NCBI GenBank assembly: GCA_030823965.1
Contig: JAVBYP010000057.1
Coordinates: forward strand, 1-6,185
Direction: 5' to 3'
Origin: Sideroxydans sp.
Lineage (GTDB): Bacteria; Pseudomonadota; Gammaproteobacteria; Burkholderiales; Gallionellaceae
DNA length: 6,185 nucleotides
Below the pieces are notes generated by a model that saw nothing but the letters and a program-made list of their open reading frames with translations, was not told where the DNA came from and did not search any database. Made by a program: the position numbers and the translations under genes. Position 1 is the stretch's first letter; every line of letters starts with the position of its first letter. Positions 1 through 6,013 of the stretch are shown here, in pieces.

Positions 1-1
1 C

Positions 2-688
2 ATCAAGCAAGCGGGCGAGGGCAACATCACCATCGAAAAGATGGCGCTGGATGAGAAGGGCTATCCGCAACCGACAGGTGAGTTCGAGACCTTGGAAGCG
101 GACTCGGTCGTACTGGCCTTGGGGCAAGACGTGGACCTTTCCTTGCTGGAAGGTGTGTCTGGCTTGGAGATCAAAGATGGCACGGTGCAGGTGTCGCCCA
201 ATATGATGACCGGACATCCCGGCATCTTCGCGGGTGGCGACATGGTGCCCTCCGAGCGCACCGTCACCGTGGCGGTCGGTCATGGCAAGAAAGCGGCACG
301 CAACATCGATGCATGGCTACGCGGCGTGACGCAAGAAGTGCCGCCAAAACATGAATTGGCTGAGTTCGACAAACTGAATACTTGGTACTACTCGGATGCC
401 GACAAGACCGTGCGGCCGATGTTGGACATCATCCGCCGCCAGACCAGCTTCGACGAAGTACAAGGTGGGCTGAACGAGAGCACTGCCTTGTTCGAGGCGA
501 GACGCTGTCTTTCCTGCGGTAACTGTTTCGAGTGCGACAACTGCTATGGCGTGTGCCCAGATAACGCGGTGATCAAACTAGGCCCAGGCAAACGCTTCGA
601 GTTCAAATACGATTACTGCAAAGGCTGCGGTCTGTGCGTCGCAGAATGTCCGTGCGGCGCCATCAAGATGGTGCCAGAGGATATCTGA
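2..688 (+). CDS. GltD-like FAD/NAD(P) oxidoreductase with C-terminal 2[4Fe-4S] ferredoxin domain (5' partial)
   Basis: This is the C-terminal 228 residues of a protein whose start lies before the window; the frame is open from base 2. The first half matches the glutamate-synthase small-subunit/pyridine-nucleotide-disulfide oxidoreductase fold. It has an ALGQ stretch followed by the second FAD-binding motif, FAGGDMVPSERTVTVAVGHG, with the GGD at about residues 78-80 of the fragment. The tail carries two ferredoxin motifs. The first (bases 506-559) is a run of six cysteines, CxxCxxCxxCxxCxxxCP; the second (617-652) is CxxCxxCxxxCP. Proteins of this build pass electrons between NAD(P)H, FAD and iron-sulfur clusters in the cytoplasm. 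The stop overlaps the hypA start by one base (TGATG), so it is translationally coupled to the hyp genes. Inference: it is an electron-transfer partner of the nearby hydrogenase rather than a true glutamate synthase subunit. The partner and reaction are unknown. Confidence 0.85.
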   Translation: MKQAGEGNITIEKMALDEKGYPQPTGEFETLEADSVVLALGQDVDLSLLEGVSGLEIKDGTVQVSPNMMTGHPGIFAGGDMVPSERTVTVAVGHGKKAARNIDAWLRGVTQEVPPKHELAEFDKLNTWYYSDADKTVRPMLDIIRRQTSFDEVQGGLNESTALFEARRCLSCGNCFECDNCYGVCPDNAVIKLGPGKRFEFKYDYCKGCGLCVAECPCGAIKMVPEDI

Positions 689-1029
689 TGCACGAGATGT
701 CACTGGCAGAGAACGTGCGCGAGATCATTGAGGATGCCTCACGCAAACAGCATTTCCAGCTCGTGAAGACAGTATGGCTAGAGGTGGGGAAGCTCTCGTG
801 TGTAGAACAGGACGCGATGCGTTTCTGTTTCGAGAGTGTGATGAAAGACACCATCGCTGACGGAGCGACACTTGAGATCGTCGAGACCGAAGGGCAGGGC
901 AGATGTCCCCAATGTAGCAACGAGATGCAGATATCTACGCTCTACGAAGCTTGCTCGAAGTGCGGCAGTTATGGCTTGCAGGTCATCGCGGGCGATGCGA
1001 TGCGTGTGAAAGAACTAGAGGTGGCATGA
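688..1029 (+). CDS. hypA: HypA, hydrogenase nickel incorporation protein
   Basis: HypA delivers nickel, together with HypB, to the large subunit of [NiFe]-hydrogenase in the cytoplasm. The 113-residue length is normal for the family. The N-terminus is [10 protein letters not shown]; in the family the amino terminus, His2 and Glu3 (MHE) form the nickel site, which fixes the start at 688 even though the frame stays open upstream to 634. The structural zinc site is present as two CxxC pairs, C73/C76 (CPQC) and C89/C92 (CSKC). The gene overlaps the preceding oxidoreductase by one base and its stop overlaps the hypB start, so all are probably on one transcript. No key residue is missing. Confidence 0.97.
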   Translation: MHEMSLAENVREIIEDASRKQHFQLVKTVWLEVGKLSCVEQDAMRFCFESVMKDTIADGATLEIVETEGQGRCPQCSNEMQISTLYEACSKCGSYGLQVIAGDAMRVKELEVA

Positions 1030-1802
1030 TGTGTTTGACATGCGGGTGCGGTACCAACGATGTGTTCATTCGCGGCAAACAGGCGCGCGGAGCGAGCACG
1101 GCTGCTGCGCCGATGCGCATCCATCTTGACACTGCCACGCAGGGAGAGGCTTCACGCATCATCAAACTGGAACAAGACATCCTTGCCAAGAACGACGGCT
1201 TCGCCGACAAGAACCGTAGCCTGTTCTCCGCCAATGGAATCCTCGCCTTGAATCTGGTCTCCAGTCCCGGTTCCGGCAAGACGACGCTGCTGGTCAAGAC
1301 GCTGGAAGCATTGAAGGGCAAGGTCCCTCTCGCCGTGATCGAAGGTGACCAGCAGACCGACAACGATGCGGAACGCATCCGTGCCACGGGGGTGGAAGCC
1401 ATTCAGATCAACACAGGCAAGGGCTGCCATCTAGATGCGCAGATGATCGAGCGTTCATTACCGCAGATGCCGCTGCCCAAGCAGGGCATGTTGTTCATCG
1501 AGAACGTCGGTAATCTGGTGTGCCCAGCCGCCTTCGATCTGGGAGAAGCGGCCAAGGTGGTGGTGCTTTCCGTCACTGAGGGCGAAGACAAGCCGCTCAA
1601 ATATCCCGATATGTTCAAAGCCGCTAAGTTGATGTTGCTCAACAAGTGCGACCTATTGCCTTACCTCAGTTTCGATGTGGCGCGCGCAGAGGAATATGCG
1701 CGACGTGTGAATCCTGATATCCAGATCATCCGCATCTCTGCGACCAGCGGCGAGGGCATGCCCGCATGGCTGGAATGGCTGTCTGCCCAACATCACACAT
1801 GA
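1029..1802 (+). CDS. hypB: HypB, hydrogenase nickel incorporation GTPase
   Basis: HypB is the GTPase that loads nickel into the hydrogenase precursor with HypA. The 257-residue product begins MCLTCGCG, the CxxCGC high-affinity nickel site known at the N-terminus of E. coli HypB. That motif selects the ATG at 1029 over the adjacent in-frame ATG at 1026; a GAGG at 1018-1021 lies at a usable distance from both. The P-loop SSPGSGKTT is at residues 78-86, the GTP-specificity motif NKCD follows at roughly residues 203-206, and the G-domain metal residues are C133, H134 (GCHLDAQM) and C165 (NLVCPA). The linker between the N-terminal motif and the GTPase domain is short and has no histidine-rich stretch, so a nickel-storage role of the kind seen in rhizobial HypB is unlikely. 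It overlaps hypA by 1 base and hypF by 4. Confidence 0.97.
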   Translation: MCLTCGCGTNDVFIRGKQARGASTAAAPMRIHLDTATQGEASRIIKLEQDILAKNDGFADKNRSLFSANGILALNLVSSPGSGKTTLLVKTLEALKGKVPLAVIEGDQQTDNDAERIRATGVEAIQINTGKGCHLDAQMIERSLPQMPLPKQGMLFIENVGNLVCPAAFDLGEAAKVVVLSVTEGEDKPLKYPDMFKAAKLMLLNKCDLLPYLSFDVARAEEYARRVNPDIQIIRISATSGEGMPAWLEWLSAQHHT

Positions 1803-2914
1803 CGCCACCTGCCTGCGTCGAACACATCATCGAACTGGACCATCCCGTACCTTGTGTATTGGCGATGGGCGCTTGGTACAAAGACACGCTGTGCATCACT
1901 TCCGGTCGGCAAGCTTTCATCAGCAAGTGCGTGGGCGACCTCGATACACCCGAGGCGTGTCACGCACATGAGCGTACCGCGCACGCCTTGTTGGAGTGGC
2001 TGGGTGAAAAGCCGCAAGCCATCGCGCACGACCTACATCCCGATTTCCATTCCAGCCGTTTCGCCGCACAGCTCGCCGCTGAACTCGATGTCTCCCTCAT
2101 CGCCGTACAACATCATCACGCTCACATCGCCGCCGTGTGTGCCGAACATGGGGTGAACGAACCCGTGCTGGGTTTGGCGCTGGATGGTGTGGGATTGGGT
2201 ACGGATGGGACGGCGTGGGGAGGAGAGTTGTTGCGTGTGGATGGTGCGCAGTTCGAGCGCATCGGCCATCTACGACCGATGCCTCTGCCCGGTGGCGATA
2301 AAGCTGCACAAGAACCTTGGCGCATGGCGGCATCCGTACTGCATGAGTCGGGACGAGGCGGCGAGATCGTTCGTCGCTTTGCCGATGAGCCTGCTGCGGC
2401 GACGGTGATGAGCATGTTGCAGCGCGACTTCAATTGCCCGCGCACCTCCAGCATGGGACGTGTGTTCGATGCGGCTGCAGGTCTACTCGGCATTTGTCAC
2501 AAGATGGAGTTCGAAGCGCAAGCGGCCATCGCCTTGGAACAAGCTGCCACACGATATGTCGCGCCCCAACCCTCGCTACCACAGGGGTGGCGACTCTCAC
2601 CCGAAGGTGAACTCGATCTACTGCCACTATTGAACGTACTAGCGGACATGCAGGATGCGGAGCAGGGCGCGGCACTCTTCCATGCAACGTTAGTCGAGGC
2701 GATAGCCGGTTGGATAATGCAGGCGAAGATACAGACTGGCATCGCGATTGTCGCCTGTGGTGGTGGCTGCTTCTTCAATAAGCTATTGAGTGCAGGCTTG
2801 CGTGAACGCATGGATGCGATGGGCGTTAGAATGCTCACGTCCAATAAGTTACTACCCGGTGATACTGCCATCGCAGTAGGGCAAGCTTGGGTAGCCACCA
2901 AAGGGCGCTTCTAA
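1799..2914 (+). CDS. hypF: Short HypF: Kae1-like carbamoyltransferase domain only
   Basis: Full HypF (about 750 residues) turns carbamoyl phosphate into carbamoyl-AMP and then carbamoylates the HypE C-terminal cysteine, the source of the CN ligands. This product has 371 residues and corresponds only to the C-terminal Kae1-like half. Visible motifs are AHDLHP (residues 76-81), the metal-binding VQHHHAH (103-109), [15 protein letters not shown] (129-143), a C-terminal glycine motif CGGGCFFN (320-327) and GDTAIAVGQ near 354-362. The acylphosphatase domain, zinc fingers and YrdC-like domain are absent. The ATG at 1799 overlaps the hypB stop (ATGA), so no remnant of the missing half lies upstream; the frame is open back to 1766 but only inside hypB. 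From memory, Ralstonia eutropha HypF1 is similarly short and functional. The last three codons (Gly-Arg-Phe) and the stop lie inside the terminal repeat of the element at 2903-3043. Confidence 0.92.
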   Translation: MTPPACVEHIIELDHPVPCVLAMGAWYKDTLCITSGRQAFISKCVGDLDTPEACHAHERTAHALLEWLGEKPQAIAHDLHPDFHSSRFAAQLAAELDVSLIAVQHHHAHIAAVCAEHGVNEPVLGLALDGVGLGTDGTAWGGELLRVDGAQFERIGHLRPMPLPGGDKAAQEPWRMAASVLHESGRGGEIVRRFADEPAAATVMSMLQRDFNCPRTSSMGRVFDAAAGLLGICHKMEFEAQAAIALEQAATRYVAPQPSLPQGWRLSPEGELDLLPLLNVLADMQDAEQGAALFHATLVEAIAGWIMQAKIQTGIAIVACGGGCFFNKLLSAGLRERMDAMGVRMLTSNKLLPGDTAIAVGQAWVATKGRF

Positions 2915-3043
2915 AAATTTAAAGTTCTAAGCAAGACAAGGCGCGAACAAAAAATTGCGACGCCGCATATAGTTAATATGTAAGGAGTAATTATTTGTGA
3001 GCAACGCAGTATTGCGACGAAATTTGGATTTTTAGAAGTGCCC
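2903..3043 (+). repeat. MITE-like palindromic element, copy A (141 bp)
   Basis: The element runs from GGGCGCTTCTAAAAAT to a matching inverted end ATTTTTAGAAGTGCCC, giving near-perfect terminal inverted repeats of about 16 bp (one mismatch). It codes for nothing visible. The two halves match each other imperfectly along their whole length, and the exact centre is a small palindrome, CATAT-AGTTA-ATATG. A second copy in the opposite orientation lies at 5866-6007; by eye the two differ at roughly a dozen positions including one single-base indel near the centre. The left end contains the hypF stop codon (TAA, 2912-2914). With the short segment 3044-3070, which shows only a ribosome-binding site, it fills the gap between hypF and the rhodanese-like gene. 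Small size, terminal inverted repeats and lack of coding capacity fit a non-autonomous transposable element (MITE); no family is assigned. Confidence 0.88.
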
Positions 3044-3060
3044 TGAAAAATATTTAGCAT

Positions 3061-3064
3061 GGAG
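3061..3064 (+). promoter_or_regulatory. Ribosome binding site for the rhodanese-like lipoprotein
   Basis: GGAG sits six bases before the ATG at 3071. It overlaps the alternative in-frame ATG at 3059-3061, which therefore cannot use it. This favours the start at 3071, which also gives a cleaner signal peptide. Confidence 0.6.
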
Positions 3065-3070
3065 ATAACT

Positions 3071-3478
3071 ATGATGAGCCTCATCCAAAAAACGATCGTC
3101 ACAATCGCCGCTTTGATATTGCTTGGCTGTGGCCCGACCGCAGAACAATTGATAGACGTCAAAGCTGCTGCGGAAAGACAAACGCGCGGTGAACTGTTGT
3201 TGGATATCCGCGAAGCCGATGACTACAAAGAGTTCCATGCACCGAATACCACCAACATCCCGATGGGGCGACTTTCTTTACGCTTGGCCGAATTGGAACC
3301 CTACAAGAGCAAGCCCATCATGGTCATCGATCATGCTGAACAACGCGCCCCCAGAGCGTTTGAAGTATTGCAAAAAGCAGGTTTCAGCCAAGTAGTAGTG
3401 GTGAAAGGCGGCATGGCGGAGTGGAAGAAAGCTGGGCTGCCCATCGAGAAGCTAGACATGCAAGCGCAACCGGAGTGA
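3071..3478 (+). CDS. Rhodanese-fold lipoprotein lacking the catalytic cysteine
   Basis: This 135-residue protein begins with a lipoprotein signal peptide: a lysine (K7), a hydrophobic stretch from about residue 8 to 18, and the lipobox LLGC with the modified cysteine at C20. Residue +2 is Gly, so outer-membrane sorting is more likely than inner-membrane retention. Residues from about 40 to the end form a single rhodanese domain, with LLLDIREADDYKEFHAPNTT (41-61 region), a typical IPMGRL segment and the C-terminal VVVKGGMAEWKKAGLPI. The active-site loop reads VIDHAEQRAP, with Asp87 where rhodaneses have the catalytic Cys. The only cysteine is C20, so it cannot form a persulfide in the usual way. 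It lies seven bases before hypC and so is probably co-transcribed with hypCDE. It looks A/T-richer than the hyp genes, which hints at separate origin. A scaffold or ligand-binding role is possible; its function is unknown. Confidence 0.85.
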   Translation: MMSLIQKTIVTIAALILLGCGPTAEQLIDVKAAAERQTRGELLLDIREADDYKEFHAPNTTNIPMGRLSLRLAELEPYKSKPIMVIDHAEQRAPRAFEVLQKAGFSQVVVVKGGMAEWKKAGLPIEKLDMQAQPE

Positions 3479-3485
3479 ACCACCC

Positions 3486-3707
3486 ATGTGTCTAGCCATT
3501 CCCGCTCTCGTCGTTGAACTTCTGCCAAATGACATGGCGCGCATCGATCTGGATGGCGTGCGCAAGGACATCTCGCTGTCTTTGGTGGAAGGCGTCGCAG
3601 CGGGTGACTATGTCATCGTGCATGTTGGCTTCGCATTGCAAAGGTTAGATTCCGATGAGGCAGCGGAGACATTGGCGATGTTCGCGGAGTTAGGCAAAAC
3701 GGCATGA
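3486..3707 (+). CDS. hypC: HypC, hydrogenase maturation chaperone
   Basis: HypC is the small cytoplasmic chaperone that carries the Fe(CN)2CO unit with HypD and then binds the hydrogenase large-subunit precursor. The 73-residue product starts MCLAIP; the family's essential Cys2 is exposed after removal of Met1. The conserved histidine is H46 in the segment YVIVHVGFALQRLD. The length is normal for the HypC/HupF family. A weak ribosome-binding site (GGAG, 3472-3475) lies inside the end of the preceding gene, which stops seven bases upstream. The hypC stop overlaps the hypD start in an ATGA junction. The paralogue HybG/HupF cannot be excluded from sequence alone, but the position directly before hypD favours HypC. 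Confidence 0.96.
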   Translation: MCLAIPALVVELLPNDMARIDLDGVRKDISLSLVEGVAAGDYVIVHVGFALQRLDSDEAAETLAMFAELGKTA

Positions 3708-4819
3708 AGTATGTCGATGAGTTTCGCGACGGTGATCTGGCAAAGAACATCGCTGCCAAGATCGCTGAAGAGTCGAACCCTTCACGAAGTTATCGTCTGA
3801 TGGAGTTCTGTGGCGGTCACACGCATGCCATCTCTCGCTACGGTATCGCCGATCTACTCCCCAGCAATGTTCGTATGATCCACGGCCCGGGTTGTCCCGT
3901 GTGTGTGTTGCCTATCGGACGTATCGATCAGGCCATCCGCTTAGCGATGGAGCAGAACGTCATTCTATGCACCTACGCGGATACGATGCGCGTCCCCGCA
4001 TCCAACGATCTCACCCTGATGCGCGCCAAGGCCAATGGGGCGGATGTGCGCATGATCTATTCGACCCAAGACGCGCTCCAGATCGCGCGTGACAATCCTC
4101 AGCGCGAAGTCGTGTTCCTTGCTATCGGCTTCGAGACGACCACGCCGCCCACCGCAGTCGCCGTCAAACAGGCCGCGCTCGAAGGGCTGAAGAACTTCAG
4201 TGTCTTGTGCAATCACGTGCTGACCCCAGCCGCCATGCATGCCATCCTGAATGTGGAAGGCGGCTTACAGCTGGATGGTTTCGTGGGTCCCGCACATGTC
4301 TCCACCGTCATCGGCAGCCAGCCCTATGAGGTGTTCGCACGCGAATATAAAAAGCCGGTCGTCATCGCCGGGTTCGAGCCGTTGGATGTAATGCAGTCCA
4401 TCCTCATGCTGGTACGTCAGATCAATGCAGGGCGAGCTGAAGTGGAGAACGAATTCACTCGTGCCGTCACGCGTGAGGGCAATCGCAAGGCGCAGAGCTT
4501 GGTGGCAGAGGTGTTCGAACTGCGCGCGGATTTTGAGTGGCGCGGCTTGGGAACCTTGCCTGATAGCGCGCTGCGTCTGCGGCCCGAGTTCGCTGCATTT
4601 GATGCGGAGCAGCACTTCGGCATCGACTATGTCGCCGTGGCCGACCACAAAGCCTGTGAATGTGGCGCGATACTGCGCGGCGAGAAGCGCCCTCAAGAGT
4701 GCAAGATATTCGGCACGGTGTGCACACCACAGAACCCGATCGGTTCTTGCATGGTGTCATCCGAAGGTGCCTGCGCGGCGCATTACACCTATGGTCGTTT
4801 CAGGAAATCGGTCCAATGA
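3704..4819 (+). CDS. hypD: HypD, Fe(CN)2CO assembly scaffold iron-sulfur protein
   Basis: HypD, with HypC, is the scaffold on which the Fe(CN)2CO moiety of [NiFe]-hydrogenase is assembled in the cytoplasm, with its [4Fe-4S] cluster providing electrons. The product has 371 residues, the normal length. Signature motifs are FCGGHTHAI with C36, GPGCPVC with C64 and C67, and GFETTTPPTA in the middle domain. The C-terminal cluster region holds cysteines in the order CECG, ECKIFGTVC, GSCMVSSEGACAAHY. Every family cysteine I can recognise is in place. The gene starts inside the hypC stop and ends inside the hypE start (ATGA at 4816-4819), so translation is coupled on both sides. Nothing suggests damage or fusion. 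Confidence 0.97.
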   Translation: MKYVDEFRDGDLAKNIAAKIAEESNPSRSYRLMEFCGGHTHAISRYGIADLLPSNVRMIHGPGCPVCVLPIGRIDQAIRLAMEQNVILCTYADTMRVPASNDLTLMRAKANGADVRMIYSTQDALQIARDNPQREVVFLAIGFETTTPPTAVAVKQAALEGLKNFSVLCNHVLTPAAMHAILNVEGGLQLDGFVGPAHVSTVIGSQPYEVFAREYKKPVVIAGFEPLDVMQSILMLVRQINAGRAEVENEFTRAVTREGNRKAQSLVAEVFELRADFEWRGLGTLPDSALRLRPEFAAFDAEQHFGIDYVAVADHKACECGAILRGEKRPQECKIFGTVCTPQNPIGSCMVSSEGACAAHYTYGRFRKSVQ

Positions 4820-5865
4820 GCAAGATCAAGCAGAGCTATGTGAAGCCCCTCGACCTCAAACACGGTCGGGTCGAGATGTCGCATGGTGCGGGTGGACGCG
4901 CGATGGCGCAGTTGATCCGCGAGTTGTTCGCTGCCGCATTCGATAACGAATATCTGGCGCAAGGGAACGATGGCGCTGTGTTGCCGTCTGTGAGTGGCAA
5001 GCTGGTGATGTCTTGTGATGCACACGTGGTATCGCCGCTGTTCTTCGCTGGCGGCGACATTGGGTGTCTTTCCGTGCATGGCACCATCAATGATCTGGCG
5101 ATGATGGGCGCGCGTCCGCTGTATCTGGCGGCCTCGTTCATCCTGGAAGAAGGTTTCCCGCTGGCCGACCTCAAACGTATCGTCGAGTCGATGGCGCATG
5201 CGGCGAAAGAGGCGGGGGTGAGTATCGTCACCGGCGACACCAAAGTGGTGGAGCGTGGCAAAGGGGATGGCGTGTTCATCACGACGACAGGTATCGGTGT
5301 GTTGCGCGATGGCATCTCACTCTCGGGTGATGCCGCCTGTCCGGGCGACAAGATATTGTTATCTGGCTCGCTAGGTGATCATGGCATGGCCATCTTGTCG
5401 CAACGCGAAGGCTTGAGTTTCGATGCGCCCATCGTTTCCGATACTGCGTCGTTACATGGCTTGGTCGCCGCCATGCTTGAATGTGGTGCTGAGTTGCGAG
5501 TGCTGCGCGACCCGACACGCGGCGGATTGGCGACGACCCTCAACGAGATCGCGCAACAATCCGGAGTAGGGATGTCACTGCAAGAGTCTGCCATCCCCGT
5601 GAATCCGACGGTTGCTGCCGCATGCGAATTCCTCGGGCTCGATCCCTTGTATGTCGCAAACGAGGGCAAGCTGGTCGCCATCTGTGCGGCACACGATGCG
5701 AATAGATTACTGGCAGTGATGCGCGCTCATCCGCAAGGAAGCAGGGCTGCCATCATCGGTGAAGTGATTGAAGATTCGCACGGCTTCGTGCAGATGACGA
5801 CTAAGTTGGGTGGTCGCCGCATCGTGGATTGGCTGACGGGCGAGCAGTTACCGAGGATCTGCTAA
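4816..5865 (+). CDS. hypE: HypE, carbamoyl dehydratase forming the cyanide ligand
   Basis: HypE is carbamoylated by HypF on its C-terminal cysteine and uses ATP to dehydrate the thiocarbamate to a thiocyanate, which donates CN to the iron on HypC-HypD. The 349-residue product ends in the diagnostic PRIC, with Cys349 as the last residue. The N-terminal AIRS-type ATP-binding half shows MSHGAGGRAM (21-30), NDGAVLPS, FFAGGDIGCLSVHGTINDLA and VTGDTKVVERG. The C-terminal half has GSLGDHG, LRDPTRGGLAT and VANEGKLVA. The start at 4816 overlaps the hypD stop by four bases; AGGA at 4802-4805 lies about ten bases upstream. The frame is open back to 4660 but only within hypD. The stop TAA directly abuts repeat copy B. 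Confidence 0.97.
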   Translation: MSKIKQSYVKPLDLKHGRVEMSHGAGGRAMAQLIRELFAAAFDNEYLAQGNDGAVLPSVSGKLVMSCDAHVVSPLFFAGGDIGCLSVHGTINDLAMMGARPLYLAASFILEEGFPLADLKRIVESMAHAAKEAGVSIVTGDTKVVERGKGDGVFITTTGIGVLRDGISLSGDAACPGDKILLSGSLGDHGMAILSQREGLSFDAPIVSDTASLHGLVAAMLECGAELRVLRDPTRGGLATTLNEIAQQSGVGMSLQESAIPVNPTVAAACEFLGLDPLYVANEGKLVAICAAHDANRLLAVMRAHPQGSRAAIIGEVIEDSHGFVQMTTKLGGRRIVDWLTGEQLPRIC

Positions 5866-6007
5866 GGGCACTTCTAAAAATCCAAATTTCGTCGCAATAC
5901 TGCGTTACTCACAAAAAATCGCTCCTTACATATAGCGACATATGCTGCGTCGCAATTTTTTGCTCGCGCCTTGTCTTGCTTAGAACTTTGAATTTTTAGA
6001 AGCGCCC
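5866..6007 (-). repeat. MITE-like palindromic element, copy B (142 bp), inverted relative to copy A
   Basis: The reverse complement of this segment matches 2903-3043 over its full length. On the plus strand it starts GGGCACTTCTAAAAAT and ends ATTTTTAGAAGCGCCC, so the terminal inverted repeats are the same as in copy A. The centre is again a small palindrome, here CATAT with a six-base spacer and ATATG, so the one-base length difference between copies falls in the spacer. Internally, CGTCGCAAT occurs twice in the same direction. It lies directly after the hypE stop and six bases before the end of the converging minus-strand gene. The flanking triplets are TAA on both sides (5863-5865 and 6008-6010), consistent with a 3-bp target duplication. 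It holds no gene and no classical terminator. Confidence 0.88.
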
Positions 6008-6013
6008 TAAAGA

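Noticed and set aside
634..687. Longer N-terminus for HypA from the ATG at 634
   Set aside because: The family requires the nickel-binding Met-His-Glu at the mature N-terminus, which is at 688.
1766..1798. Longer N-terminus for HypF from the ATG at 1766
   Set aside because: It would add 11 residues without family similarity and overlap hypB by 37 bases. The ATGA junction at 1799 matches the other junctions in the operon.
1029..1802. Remnant of the missing HypF N-terminal half upstream of hypF in another frame
   Set aside because: The space is fully occupied by an intact hypB with all signature motifs, and no HypF zinc-finger or YrdC-like motif appears in the other frames.
3024..3056. Possible sigma-70 promoter before the rhodanese-like gene (TTGGAT and TATTTA)
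   Set aside because: The spacing between the two boxes is about 21 bases, and shifting either box gives a poorer match. A start point would also leave almost no leader before the ribosome-binding site. Not supported.
3071..3478. Active thiosulfate sulfurtransferase supplying sulfur for HypE thiocyanate chemistry
   Set aside because: The catalytic cysteine is replaced by Asp87 and the protein has a lipoprotein signal, so it acts outside the cytoplasm where HypE works.
4836..5351. Long open frame on the minus strand inside hypE (171 codons)
   Set aside because: It lies opposite a clearly conserved gene, has a composition typical of a shadow frame in this GC-rich coding DNA, and has no recognisable motif or ribosome-binding site.
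5866..6007. Rho-independent terminator after hypE
   Set aside because: The only strong inverted repeat is the pair of element ends, separated by about 110 bases and not followed by a U tract. It is better explained as the terminal repeats of the element.
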